Part shown: positions 1 to 5,640 of the stretch, piece after piece
Layout: each line of letters starts with the position of its first letter
How positions within the stretch are numbered: the first letter of the stretch is position 1
From: Acidimicrobiales bacterium
GTDB taxonomy: Bacteria > Actinomycetota > Acidimicrobiia > Acidimicrobiales > Aldehydirespiratoraceae
Reading direction: 5' to 3'
Length of the DNA stretch: 5,722 nucleotides
Assembly (NCBI GenBank): GCA_021604885.1
Contig: BQJV01000235.1
Coordinates: 1 to 5,722, forward strand
Notes under the pieces: generated by a model
The model's input: only the letters and a program-made list of their open reading frames with translations
Databases searched by the model: none
What the model was told of the DNA's origin: nothing
Made by a program: the position numbers and the translations under genes

Positions 1-31
1 CTCACGCTGGCGCCGCTGCTGCGGGCCGGGT
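1..31 (+). other. Inverted ArgC segment at the window edge (probable fold-back chimera or inversion breakpoint)
   Basis: Read on the plus strand, positions 1-30 encode LTLAPLLRAG. This is what normally follows the ArgC active-site segment GCYVTTATL, which is encoded on the minus strand ending at 33. The junction has only a short inverted match (CTCA at 1-4 against TGAG at 32-35). The simplest reading is that the sequence folds back on itself, giving a hairpin-like chimera (amplification or assembly artefact at a contig end) or a true inversion. The inference rests on about nine residues of family resemblance. Confidence 0.65.
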
Positions 32-503
32 TGAGCGTGGCCGTTGTGACGTAGCAGCCGGCGACGGCGACGAGCTCCGCACCCGGGAGCCGGTCGCGGA
101 ACAGCTCGGGCAGCCCGAAGACATAGTCCGCGAGGAGCTCCGGCGACTGGTGCGGTTCGCCGTACCACTCGGGATAGACGGCCGGATCGTCGAACCGGAA
201 GTCGGCCGACAGGTCGACGATGTGGGGAACCTTGCCCCGGATCTCCGGGGCGATCTTCTGCGCATGGCCGTGGGGCAGACCCATGAACACCAGGTCGATC
301 CCATCGAGGATCGCCTCGTCGTAGGGCACATACGCCATGTCGCCGTACGCAGCCGCCAGACTGGGATACAGGTCGGCGATGCGCGTGCCGGCCTGGGTCT
401 CCCCCGTCGCCGCAACCACCTCGAGATCGGGGTGGCCGGCACACAAGCGGAGGAACTCTGCGCCGGTGAATCCCGACGCGCCGATGATCGCTACCCGGTG
501 CAT
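1..503 (-). CDS. argC: N-acetyl-gamma-glutamyl-phosphate reductase, N-terminal part (cut by window edge)
   Basis: ArgC reduces N-acetyl-glutamyl-phosphate to the semialdehyde with NADPH, the third step of arginine biosynthesis, in the cytoplasm. Seen: the protein starts MHRVAIIGASGFTGAE, with the dinucleotide-binding GASGFTG at residues 8-14. It continues with LPHG at 76-79, DLSADFR at 97-103, WYG at 113-115, FGLPE at 129-133 and the active-site GCY with Cys150. Homology is convincing to Leu157 (about position 33). The last ten codons read NPARSSGASV, which does not look like ArgC, and the expected continuation lies on the opposite strand at 1-30 (see separate entry). A full ArgC is about 340 residues, so over half is missing. 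The ATG at 503 is chosen because the Rossmann motif follows at once and a -10 hexamer ends 6 nt upstream, implying a leaderless mRNA. The next gene upstream (phospholipase) ends 60 bp away. Further arg genes probably follow outside the window. Confidence 0.93.
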   Translation of the reverse strand, partial: MHRVAIIGASGFTGAEFLRLCAGHPDLEVVAATGETQAGTRIADLYPSLAAAYGDMAYVPYDEAILDGIDLVFMGLPHGHAQKIAPEIRGKVPHIVDLSADFRFDDPAVYPEWYGEPHQSPELLADYVFGLPELFRDRLPGAELVAVAGCYVTTATLNPARSSGASV

Positions 504-509
504 CCGGGC

Positions 510-538
510 ACTGTAGCGACTTTCGTATGTCTATGCAA
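510..538 (-). promoter_or_regulatory. Probable argC promoter, leaderless start
   Basis: On the minus strand TTGCAT (538-533) serves as a -35 candidate and TACAGT (515-510) as a -10 of the TANNNT type, separated by exactly 17 bp. Six bases separate the -10 from the argC ATG at 503, so transcription would begin at or next to the A of the start codon. No Shine-Dalgarno sequence could fit in the transcript. The -35 lies inside the proposed ArgR operator, so repressor binding would block polymerase. Confidence 0.6.
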
Positions 539-559
539 CTATCTGCATGAACATGAGCT
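522..559. promoter_or_regulatory. Probable tandem ArgR operator (ARG boxes) upstream of argC
   Basis: The region is AT-rich in a very GC-rich window and has strong dyad symmetry about 540/541: ATGT (527-530) pairs with ACAT (551-554), and ATGCA (533-537) with TGCAT (544-548). Read as ARG boxes of the form TGCAT-N4-ATGCA, each side gives one strong and one degenerate half: CGTAT-N4-ATGCA at 524-537 and TGCAT-N4-ATGAG at 544-557. The two box centres are 20 bp apart, close to the spacing of paired 18-bp ARG boxes in well-studied bacteria. TGCAT half-sites are, from memory, typical of actinobacterial ArgR sites. Location upstream of argC supports arginine-dependent repression. The repressor gene is not in the window, so identity is inferred. 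Confidence 0.6.
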
Positions 560-563
560 CTGG

Positions 564-1787
564 TCAGCCGGGTGGGACGAGCCCGCAGTCCGGCGCGGTC
601 ACCGGGTTGCACCACTCGTCCACCGTCACCTCGTAGCCGGTGCCGAACGACGGATCCTCGGCGTAGTAGTCGGTCGACAGATAGTGGGCACCGCTCGCGA
701 GCGCCGCCTCGCGGCGTGTCGTGTCGCCGGTGCGGGCATCGGCCGTCGGCGAATCGGTGCGGGTGCGGATCAGGTACCCGAGGGCAGCGAGCTCCTCGAT
801 CTGCTCCGCATTGTCGACGGGGCCGTCGACCCGCAGGAAGGCGGCGTCCGGAGCCCCCGGATCGCTCGTCGTGAACATCACCCGACCGGCGAGCACGTCG
901 CTGCCGGCGCGATAGAGGTCACGAGCCGGACCGGTGTTCACCATCGCGAACAGCACCTTCCCCCGGGCGTCCTCGATCGTCGGCCACCCGTCGGCGAGGA
1001 TCACCTCCTCGAGAGTCGCCGCATCGCCGCGCACGTCATCCGGTGTGATGATGCGCTCCTCCCCCATCGCGACCCGGATCTCCTCGTCGAGCGCGCCGAG
1101 CGTCTCCTCGGTCGTCTCGACCGGGATCGTCCACTCGATCGGGAGCTCGGGGAGCTCGACACCGGCGCCCGCCGCGGCGTCCGGCACGGACTCCTGCTTG
1201 ACCTCGATCATGATCATCAGCGGCACGTGGTCGGGGTTCTGGTCGGACCACGCAGCGATCTCGCCAAGACACAGCGCCAGGGTCAAACAGTTCGTCTCGA
1301 AGTCGTAGTCCTGCGTGTGGAGCACCTTGAAGCCGGGCTCGTCGAGCTCGGCCAACCCGGATTCCGCCGGCAGCCCGATGACCGGCATCGCGGCTCGGTT
1401 CGCGTACAACCCACCATCCGGGTCCGCGAACACATCGATCTCGAACTGTCGGATGTCGAAGTCCTCCAGCTGTTCGGTGAGCGAGCGATGCGAGTAGTCG
1501 ATGGACTCCGCCAGCTCGAGGCTGACGGCTTCGATCGCGGCGTACGCATCCGGCATCGGCCGGAGGTGGTACGAGTTGTGCGACCCGACGACCTGCAGGT
1601 CGTTGATCCGCAACGGCTCCGGCGTCGCCTCGGTGGTCGTGGTCGACGTGGTGCTCGTCGTCGTGGTGCTCGTCGACGTGGTCGTCGTCGTGGTGGTCGT
1701 CGTGGACGTGGCCGAGTCGCCGTCATCGCCGCAGGCCGCGGCAGCGAGGGCGACCACGAGGCTGATGGCGATTGCTCGGGTCCGCAT
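564..1787 (-). CDS. Lipid-anchored calcium-dependent phosphoinositide phospholipase C-like protein
   Basis: A 407-residue secreted lipoprotein of the bacterial Ca2+-dependent PI-PLC (PI-PLC-C1) type; such enzymes cleave phosphatidylinositol into diacylglycerol and inositol phosphate. Seen: a basic start (MRTR), a hydrophobic segment (residues 5-18) and a lipobox-like AAAC with Cys19 followed by GDDGD, so the mature protein should be tethered to the outer face of the membrane. Residues 27-52 form a pure Thr/Ser linker (21 Thr, 5 Ser). The catalytic domain begins near residue 60: GSHNSYH (68-74) carries the first catalytic His (His70), RQFEIDV (113-119) supplies acidic residues fit for Ca2+ binding, and LHTQDYD (156-162) carries the second His (His157). 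The C-terminal STDYY and CNPV motifs are also typical of the family. Natural substrate is unproven, although phosphatidylinositol is a common actinobacterial lipid. The ATG at 1787 is supported by the signal sequence and a -10 hexamer 7 nt upstream. Confidence 0.85.
   Translation of the reverse strand: MRTRAIAISLVVALAAAACGDDGDSATSTTTTTTTTTSTSTTTTSTTSTTTTEATPEPLRINDLQVVGSHNSYHLRPMPDAYAAIEAVSLELAESIDYSHRSLTEQLEDFDIRQFEIDVFADPDGGLYANRAAMPVIGLPAESGLAELDEPGFKVLHTQDYDFETNCLTLALCLGEIAAWSDQNPDHVPLMIMIEVKQESVPDAAAGAGVELPELPIEWTIPVETTEETLGALDEEIRVAMGEERIITPDDVRGDAATLEEVILADGWPTIEDARGKVLFAMVNTGPARDLYRAGSDVLAGRVMFTTSDPGAPDAAFLRVDGPVDNAEQIEELAALGYLIRTRTDSPTADARTGDTTRREAALASGAHYLSTDYYAEDPSFGTGYEVTVDEWCNPVTAPDCGLVPPG
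1632..1709 (-). repeat. Low-complexity Thr/Ser-codon tract encoding the lipoprotein tether
   Basis: Twenty-six consecutive codons for Thr or Ser (residues 27-52 of the phospholipase) appear as a GTS/GWC-rich imperfect trinucleotide repeat. They encode a flexible, probably extended spacer between the lipidated Cys19 and the catalytic domain. Such tracts can change length by slippage, so the count may differ between strains. Confidence 0.85.
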
Positions 1788-1794
1788 GGCCGGG

Positions 1795-1800
1795 ACCGTA
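1795..1800 (-). promoter_or_regulatory. -10 hexamer of a leaderless promoter for the phospholipase gene
   Basis: TACGGT on the minus strand fits TANNNT and is separated by 7 nt from the ATG at 1787, implying a transcript that starts at the start codon. No good -35 is seen at 16-19 bp spacing. The surrounding 18 bases are nearly the same as those before the quinone-oxidoreductase-like gene at 4974. Confidence 0.5.
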
Positions 1801-1832
1801 GCGGGTCGACGGGACTCGGCCTGCTTCTCCGC

Positions 1833-2567
1833 TCAGAGGTTCCGGACGAGCATCAGGATCCCGAGCACGGTGAGCACCACGAGGGCGCTGCGCCGGACCG
1901 TCTGCTCGTCAGCGGATCCGAACCCACGAGCCCCGATCGCCGCGCCGACGAGCATGATCGGCGCGAGTGCCGCAGCTCGGACCAGCGCCGCGCCGTCGAG
2001 CAGGCCGGTGGCCGCGACGATCGCGATCCCGATGATGTCGGTGATCCCGAAGAAGGCGATCAACGAGGCCCGACTCACCACCATCCCGCCCCGAGAACCC
2101 ATGAAGTGCACGATGACCGGCGGCCCGCCGGCGGCCGCCGCACCGTTGAGCACGCCGGAGACGACGCCCGTGCCGACGATGCCGCCGCGTCCGGTCCCGA
2201 GCGGCAACGAGCGGCCGGTGGCGAGGGCGACGACGGACAAGAGGACGACACCCGCGACGACGACACGCATTGGCTCGGGCTCGAACACGATGAGAACGAC
2301 CGCGCCGATCGGCATCCCGACGATCACGCCGACCACGAGGTGTCTCAGCGTTGGCCATTCGACATCGTGTCGACACGCCGGAAGGAGCTGGGCGGAGACG
2401 ATCACCTCGAGACAGAAGATGATCGGGACGGCCTCGTCCGGATCCATGACGAACGAGAGGCCGCTGATCCAGATCAGCGATGCACCGAAGCCGGTGAACC
2501 CGCGCACGACGGCCCCGAACAGCACCACACCGCAGGCGACGACGAAGGCGCCGCCGGCGAGATCCAT
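1833..2567 (-). CDS. TauE/SafE-family membrane anion exporter
   Basis: A 244-residue integral membrane protein with about seven or eight hydrophobic segments, the usual size for the TauE/SafE (sulfite/organic anion exporter) family. Seen: the first family repeat with GFTGFG at residues 23-28 after a hydrophobic start, and the second with GVLNGAAAAGGPP at 138-150 followed by VIVHFM. A long hydrophobic stretch lies around 77-95, and the last helix ends at the C-terminus (LVRNL). Family members export sulfite, sulfoacetate or other small organic anions, but substrates are rarely known. It starts 45 bp after the aminotransferase gene in the same frame and is probably co-transcribed with it. The ATG at 2567 is the first ATG or GTG in frame after the preceding stop; a CTG lies just before it, and no strong Shine-Dalgarno sequence is visible. 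Confidence 0.85.
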   Translation of the reverse strand: MDLAGGAFVVACGVVLFGAVVRGFTGFGASLIWISGLSFVMDPDEAVPIIFCLEVIVSAQLLPACRHDVEWPTLRHLVVGVIVGMPIGAVVLIVFEPEPMRVVVAGVVLLSVVALATGRSLPLGTGRGGIVGTGVVSGVLNGAAAAGGPPVIVHFMGSRGGMVVSRASLIAFFGITDIIGIAIVAATGLLDGAALVRAAALAPIMLVGAAIGARGFGSADEQTVRRSALVVLTVLGILMLVRNL

Positions 2568-2612
2568 CAGCCGGCCTGCGACGCGACCATCACGGCCACG
2601 CCTCGGAACCGC

Positions 2613-3980
2613 TCATCGACCTGCGAGCCAACTCGTGGTGCGCTCGAGCACCTGATCCGTACGGGCCAACAGATCGTCGAGGACCGCCACATCGGCAACG
2701 AGCGGCGGCGCGATCGCGAGCATCGTCGCGCCGCGATCGTCGGGCCGAACGAGCAGACGGGCGTCGCGCAGGAACCCGCCGAGCACGCCTCCCTGGAGCG
2801 CGGCAGCCTGATCGTCGTCGAGATCAACGCCATTGGTGGAGTCGGCCATGAGCTCGATCGCGTAGAAGTAGCCCACGCCGCGAATCTCCCGGACGCACTC
2901 GTGCCGGGCTGCCAACGTCTCCAACCCGGTGCGAAGATGGTCCTCGTGGCGGCGCACATGACCGCACACGTCCTCGGCCCGCATGGCCTCGATCGTGGCG
3001 GCGGCGACCGCCGTGGCAACCGGATGGCCGCCGAAGGTCGAGCCGTGCACGAACGAGTTCATCGGCGAGTCCCAGATGGACTCGACGAGCGGCTTTCGGA
3101 TCACGACGCCGCCGAGCGGTTGATAGGCACTCGTGACGCCCTTGGCGAACGTGATGATGTCGGGAACGACATCGAACCGGATGCTCCCGAAGAAGTGCCC
3201 GAGGCGACCGAAGGCGTTGATGACCTCGTCGGCGACGAGAAGGACTCCGTAGGTGTCACAGATCCTGCGCAGTTCCTGCCAGTAACCGACGGGCGGCACG
3301 ACCGCCCCACGACCGTTCTGCACCGGCTCGGCGACCACCGCGGCGACGGTCTCGGGTCCCTCCGCCAGGATCATCTCCTCGATCGCCTTGACCGACTCGA
3401 GTTCACGGGCGGGCACTCCTTCGGGAACCGCATCGCCGAGCGTGTTGCGCACATGGCGTACGCCATCGCCCATCATCGGCAGGAACGGTTCGCGGAGTCG
3501 TGCGACACCGGTGACGGCGAGCGCGCCGAGCGTGGTGCCGTGGTAGGCCCATTGGCGGGCGATGACCTTGTAGCGGCCCTCGTCGCCCCGACTCAGGTGG
3601 TAGTTGCGGGCGAGCTTGAGGGCCGACTCGATCGACTCGGAACCGGAGTTGACGAAGAAGACCTCGTCGAGGTCGCCGGGCGCCTCCTCGGCGATCATCG
3701 CCGCAGCTCGGATGGCGGGTTCGTTCGCGAAACCCCAGTTCGGATAGAACCCCAGGGTGTCCATCTGTTTGGCTGCGGCGGCGCTCAGATCTGAGCGACC
3801 GTGCCCGAGGTTGGTGCAGAAGAGGCCGGAGAGACCGTCCAGGTACTCGGTGCCCTCGCTGTCGTAGACGTAGCAGCCCTCACCACGAGCGATGACCAGC
3901 AGGTCGTCGTTGCGCCATGCCGCACCCTTGGTGAAGTGCGGGACGAGGTGCGCCTGGGCCGTGGCCCGGAGTTCGTTCAC
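2613..3980 (-). CDS. Class III PLP-dependent aminotransferase
   Basis: A 455-residue fold-type I omega-aminotransferase, normal family length, which moves an amino group from an amine or amino acid to a keto acid such as pyruvate, in the cytoplasm. Seen (numbering from GTG 3980): substrate-pocket region GLSGLFCTNLGHGR at 49-62, phosphate-binding NSGSES at 111-116, YHG at 146-148 (ring stacking), EPVQN at 218-222, DEVINAFGR at 251-259 (Asp251 contacts the pyridine N) and FAKG with the Schiff-base Lys280. It recalls, from memory, actinobacterial 'aspartate aminotransferase family' proteins of unknown substrate. GTG 3980 is chosen over the longer frame because homology begins there and a purine-rich AGGGGG lies 4 nt upstream. 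It sits 22 bp after the oxidoreductase stop and 45 bp before the TauE gene, probably one operon. A taurine- or beta-alanine-type substrate is possible but unproven. Confidence 0.9.
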   Translation of the reverse strand: MNELRATAQAHLVPHFTKGAAWRNDDLLVIARGEGCYVYDSEGTEYLDGLSGLFCTNLGHGRSDLSAAAAKQMDTLGFYPNWGFANEPAIRAAAMIAEEAPGDLDEVFFVNSGSESIESALKLARNYHLSRGDEGRYKVIARQWAYHGTTLGALAVTGVARLREPFLPMMGDGVRHVRNTLGDAVPEGVPARELESVKAIEEMILAEGPETVAAVVAEPVQNGRGAVVPPVGYWQELRRICDTYGVLLVADEVINAFGRLGHFFGSIRFDVVPDIITFAKGVTSAYQPLGGVVIRKPLVESIWDSPMNSFVHGSTFGGHPVATAVAAATIEAMRAEDVCGHVRRHEDHLRTGLETLAARHECVREIRGVGYFYAIELMADSTNGVDLDDDQAAALQGGVLGGFLRDARLLVRPDDRGATMLAIAPPLVADVAVLDDLLARTDQVLERTTSWLAGR

Positions 3981-3984
3981 GAGT

Positions 3985-3990
3985 CCCCCT
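3985..3990 (-). promoter_or_regulatory. Shine-Dalgarno-like element for the aminotransferase
   Basis: AGGGGG on the minus strand lies 4 nt before GTG 3980, in the 22-bp gap after the oxidoreductase stop. It decides the start in favour of this GTG over upstream codons that overlap the preceding gene. Its presence contrasts with the leaderless starts of the promoter-proximal genes and supports internal translation in an operon. Confidence 0.6.
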
Positions 3991-4002
3991 CTCGGGCGTC
4001 CA

Positions 4003-4974
4003 TCAGGTCTCGACGACGGCCTTGCCGTAGACCTTGCGGTCGGCGAGGTCCTGGAGCGCCTGGGCCGCGTCCTCGAACGCGAACGGCGGGTACAGCGGCG
4101 GCGCGACCGCGCCGCGCTCCGCCAGGGCGAAGACCTCACCCAGCTGTCTCGCGACGGCACCCGGGTCCCGCATCAACGACGCGCCCCAGTGCACGCCGAC
4201 GACGCTGTAGTTCTTGAGCAGGATGTGGTTGGTGGGCGCGTCGGCGATGCCACCGACGAAACCGATGATGAGCAGCCGGCCGTCCCACGCCATGCAGCGA
4301 CGCGCCTGGTGGTAGGCATCGCCGCCGACCGCATCGAAGCAGACATCCACTCCCCCGCCCGACAGCTCCCGCACGGTGTCGACCCACGCAGGGGTCTGCT
4401 GATGGTCGACCACGTGTTCGACTCCGAGGCCCCGCACGACGGCCGCCTTCTCCTCGCCGCCGACCACAGCGATCGGGACCGCCCCGGCCGCCAACGCGAG
4501 CTGGATGCACGCGGTGCCGGTGCCGCCCGCCGCGCCGGTCACGAGCACGGTTTCGCCGGGCTGCACGTGCGCCCGGTCGTGGAGGGCGAACCATGCCGTG
4601 CCGTAGTTGACGGGTACCGCCGCGGCCTGGCCGGCCGACAGCGCTCCCGTCGGGTAGGGGAACACACCCCCCGCACCGACATTGTTGATCTCCCGCAGCC
4701 CACCGCCGAGAACGGCGACGGCCGCGCCGACGTCGATGCCGTCGACGCCGTCACCCAATGCGGTGACGACTCCCGCCGTCTCGCCGCCCGGCGTGTACGG
4801 CAGTTTGGTGGGGATCTGGTAGTCGCCCCGGCAGCTCAGGACATCGGGAAAGGTGAGTCCGACCGCTGTGGTGCGAACCTGCACCTGACCCGGGCCCGGG
4901 TCCGTCGCCTCGTCCTCCTCGAGTCGGAGGACGGCGAGCGGTTCGCCGAGTTCGTGGGATCGCCAGATACGCAT
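4003..4974 (-). CDS. NADPH:quinone oxidoreductase-like MDR protein (zinc-free alcohol dehydrogenase superfamily)
   Basis: A 323-residue medium-chain dehydrogenase/reductase of the quinone oxidoreductase group, typical length. Such enzymes use NADPH to reduce quinones or activated double bonds in the cytoplasm. Seen: the N-terminal GroES-like domain with PGPGQV (26-31), GLTFPDVL (39-46), GDYQ (50-53) and PGGETAG (62-68). The Rossmann domain follows with LVTGAAGGTG at 144-153, then FDAVGG and a C-terminal KVYGKAVV typical of the family. The structural- and catalytic-zinc ligand pattern of true alcohol dehydrogenases is not seen. The frame is open upstream to 5238, but that part is antisense to the acetyltransferase gene and lacks family character. 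ATG 4974 is preferred because MDR homology starts there and a TACGGT hexamer lies 7 nt upstream. It is probably the first gene of a three-gene operon. The physiological substrate is unknown. Confidence 0.9.
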   Translation of the reverse strand: MRIWRSHELGEPLAVLRLEEDEATDPGPGQVQVRTTAVGLTFPDVLSCRGDYQIPTKLPYTPGGETAGVVTALGDGVDGIDVGAAVAVLGGGLREINNVGAGGVFPYPTGALSAGQAAAVPVNYGTAWFALHDRAHVQPGETVLVTGAAGGTGTACIQLALAAGAVPIAVVGGEEKAAVVRGLGVEHVVDHQQTPAWVDTVRELSGGGVDVCFDAVGGDAYHQARRCMAWDGRLLIIGFVGGIADAPTNHILLKNYSVVGVHWGASLMRDPGAVARQLGEVFALAERGAVAPPLYPPFAFEDAAQALQDLADRKVYGKAVVET

Positions 4975-4981
4975 GGCGGGC

Positions 4982-4987
4982 ACCGTA
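4982..4987 (-). promoter_or_regulatory. -10 hexamer of a leaderless promoter for the oxidoreductase/aminotransferase/TauE operon
   Basis: TACGGT on the minus strand, 7 nt before ATG 4974, fits the actinobacterial TANNNT -10 with transcription starting at the start codon. A weak -35 candidate, GTGACG (5009-5004), lies 16 bp upstream. The site shares 16 of 18 bases with the phospholipase start region. It lies in the 39-bp gap shared with the divergent acetyltransferase promoter. Confidence 0.5.
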
Positions 4988-5000
4988 GCTTGCGCGCCGG

Positions 5001-5006
5001 TAGCGT
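5001..5006 (+). promoter_or_regulatory. -10 hexamer of a leaderless promoter for the acetyltransferase gene
   Basis: TAGCGT fits TANNNT and is 7 nt from the GTG at 5014, again implying a leaderless transcript. No recognisable -35 is seen at 17-18 bp. It overlaps the region that would hold the -35 of the opposite operon promoter, so the two promoters may compete. Confidence 0.4.
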
Positions 5007-5013
5007 CACGAGC

Positions 5014-5637
5014 GTGGTGCGGTTCGACCTCCCCCTGTCGCCCGACGGCGTACGTCACGAGCTGCGAGACGGCTCCGCCATCGTGCTGCGACCCATCCGC
5101 CCGTCCGATGCCGACGAGCTGCGCAGCGGCTTCGCTCGACTCTCCGAACGCTCGCGCTTTCTGCGCTTCTTCAGCCCCATGCAGGAGCTGCCCGATGCGC
5201 TCGCCGAGCGGCTGGCCACGATCGATCACCTCACCCATCGTGCGTGGGTGGCCTACGACCCCCGGGCGGACGCTCCACCACCCGGGCTCGGCGTAGGCGT
5301 CGCTCGCCTCATCGAAGTTGCCGACGACCCCAGCTCAGCCGAGGCGGCGGTGGCGGTCACCGACGACTACCAGAACCGTGGGATCGGCCGGGCGCTCATC
5401 GCCGTTCTCGCCGGCACCGCAGTCGCCGCGGGCTACGAGACACTTCTCATGCACGTCCTGGCGGAGAACCGGGCGATGCTCGAGCTCGCCCGGTCACTCG
5501 GGCCGGTTCGTTCGACCCGCCGCGACGGTGCCGCCATCGAGATCCACGTCGGCCTCGAGGAATCGACGGACGAGGCCATCGCGGAGGGCGCGCTCTACGA
5601 CCTGCTCCGGCTGGCCGCCCGCCACCAGGCGGAGTGA
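5014..5637 (+). CDS. GNAT-family N-acetyltransferase
   Basis: A 207-residue single-domain acetyltransferase of the GNAT fold, which moves an acetyl group from acetyl-CoA to an amine or a protein lysine. Seen: the N-terminal strand with IVLRPIRPSDADEL (23-36), then LSERSRFLRFF (43-53), a wording common in the acetyltransferase domains of bacterial protein-lysine acetyltransferases. Motif A follows, with VAVTDDYQNRGIGRALI (113-129); the acetyl-CoA pyrophosphate loop is QNRGIG at 120-125. Motif B contains HVLAENRAMLELARSLG. There is no cyclic-nucleotide or acyl-CoA-synthetase domain, so it is not a full Pat/PatZ type. GTG 5014 is chosen for its -10 hexamer 7 nt upstream; GTG 5017 is a close alternative. 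Transcribed divergently from the oxidoreductase operon and ending 3 bp before the convergent gene's stop. Substrate unknown. Confidence 0.87.
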   Translation: MVRFDLPLSPDGVRHELRDGSAIVLRPIRPSDADELRSGFARLSERSRFLRFFSPMQELPDALAERLATIDHLTHRAWVAYDPRADAPPPGLGVGVARLIEVADDPSSAEAAVAVTDDYQNRGIGRALIAVLAGTAVAAGYETLLMHVLAENRAMLELARSLGPVRSTRRDGAAIEIHVGLEESTDEAIAEGALYDLLRLAARHQAE

Positions 5638-5640
5638 CCG

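Noticed and set aside
1788..1832. Possible terminator hairpin between TauE and the phospholipase gene
   Set aside because: Only a 5-bp GGCCG/CGGCC pairing with a long loop and no T-tract; it is not distinguishable from GC-rich background.
2568..2615. Aminotransferase and TauE as one fused gene separated by an in-frame TGA
   Set aside because: The two are in the same frame with one TGA and 15 codons between them, but each has the normal full length of its family, and no stop-recoding signal is visible.
150..3794. A 1214-codon open frame on the plus strand spanning four minus-strand genes
   Set aside because: argC, the phospholipase, the TauE gene and the aminotransferase all lie in the same minus frame, and this ORF is codon-aligned antisense to them. 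Its stops would require the codons TTA, CTA or TCA in those genes, which are rare at this GC. The translation is Arg/Asp-rich without family motifs.
3981..4160. N-terminal extension of the aminotransferase to 4160
   Set aside because: It would overlap the end of the oxidoreductase gene in another frame, is Arg/Ser-rich, and class III homology begins at GTG 3980.
3892..5013. A long N-terminal extension of the acetyltransferase in an open plus-strand frame
   Set aside because: This part is antisense to a clear MDR oxidoreductase and has no domain character; the GNAT homology and a -10 hexamer place the start at 5014.
4975..5238. N-terminal extension of the oxidoreductase to 5238
   Set aside because: It is antisense to the GNAT gene, and MDR homology starts at ATG 4974 with its own -10 hexamer.
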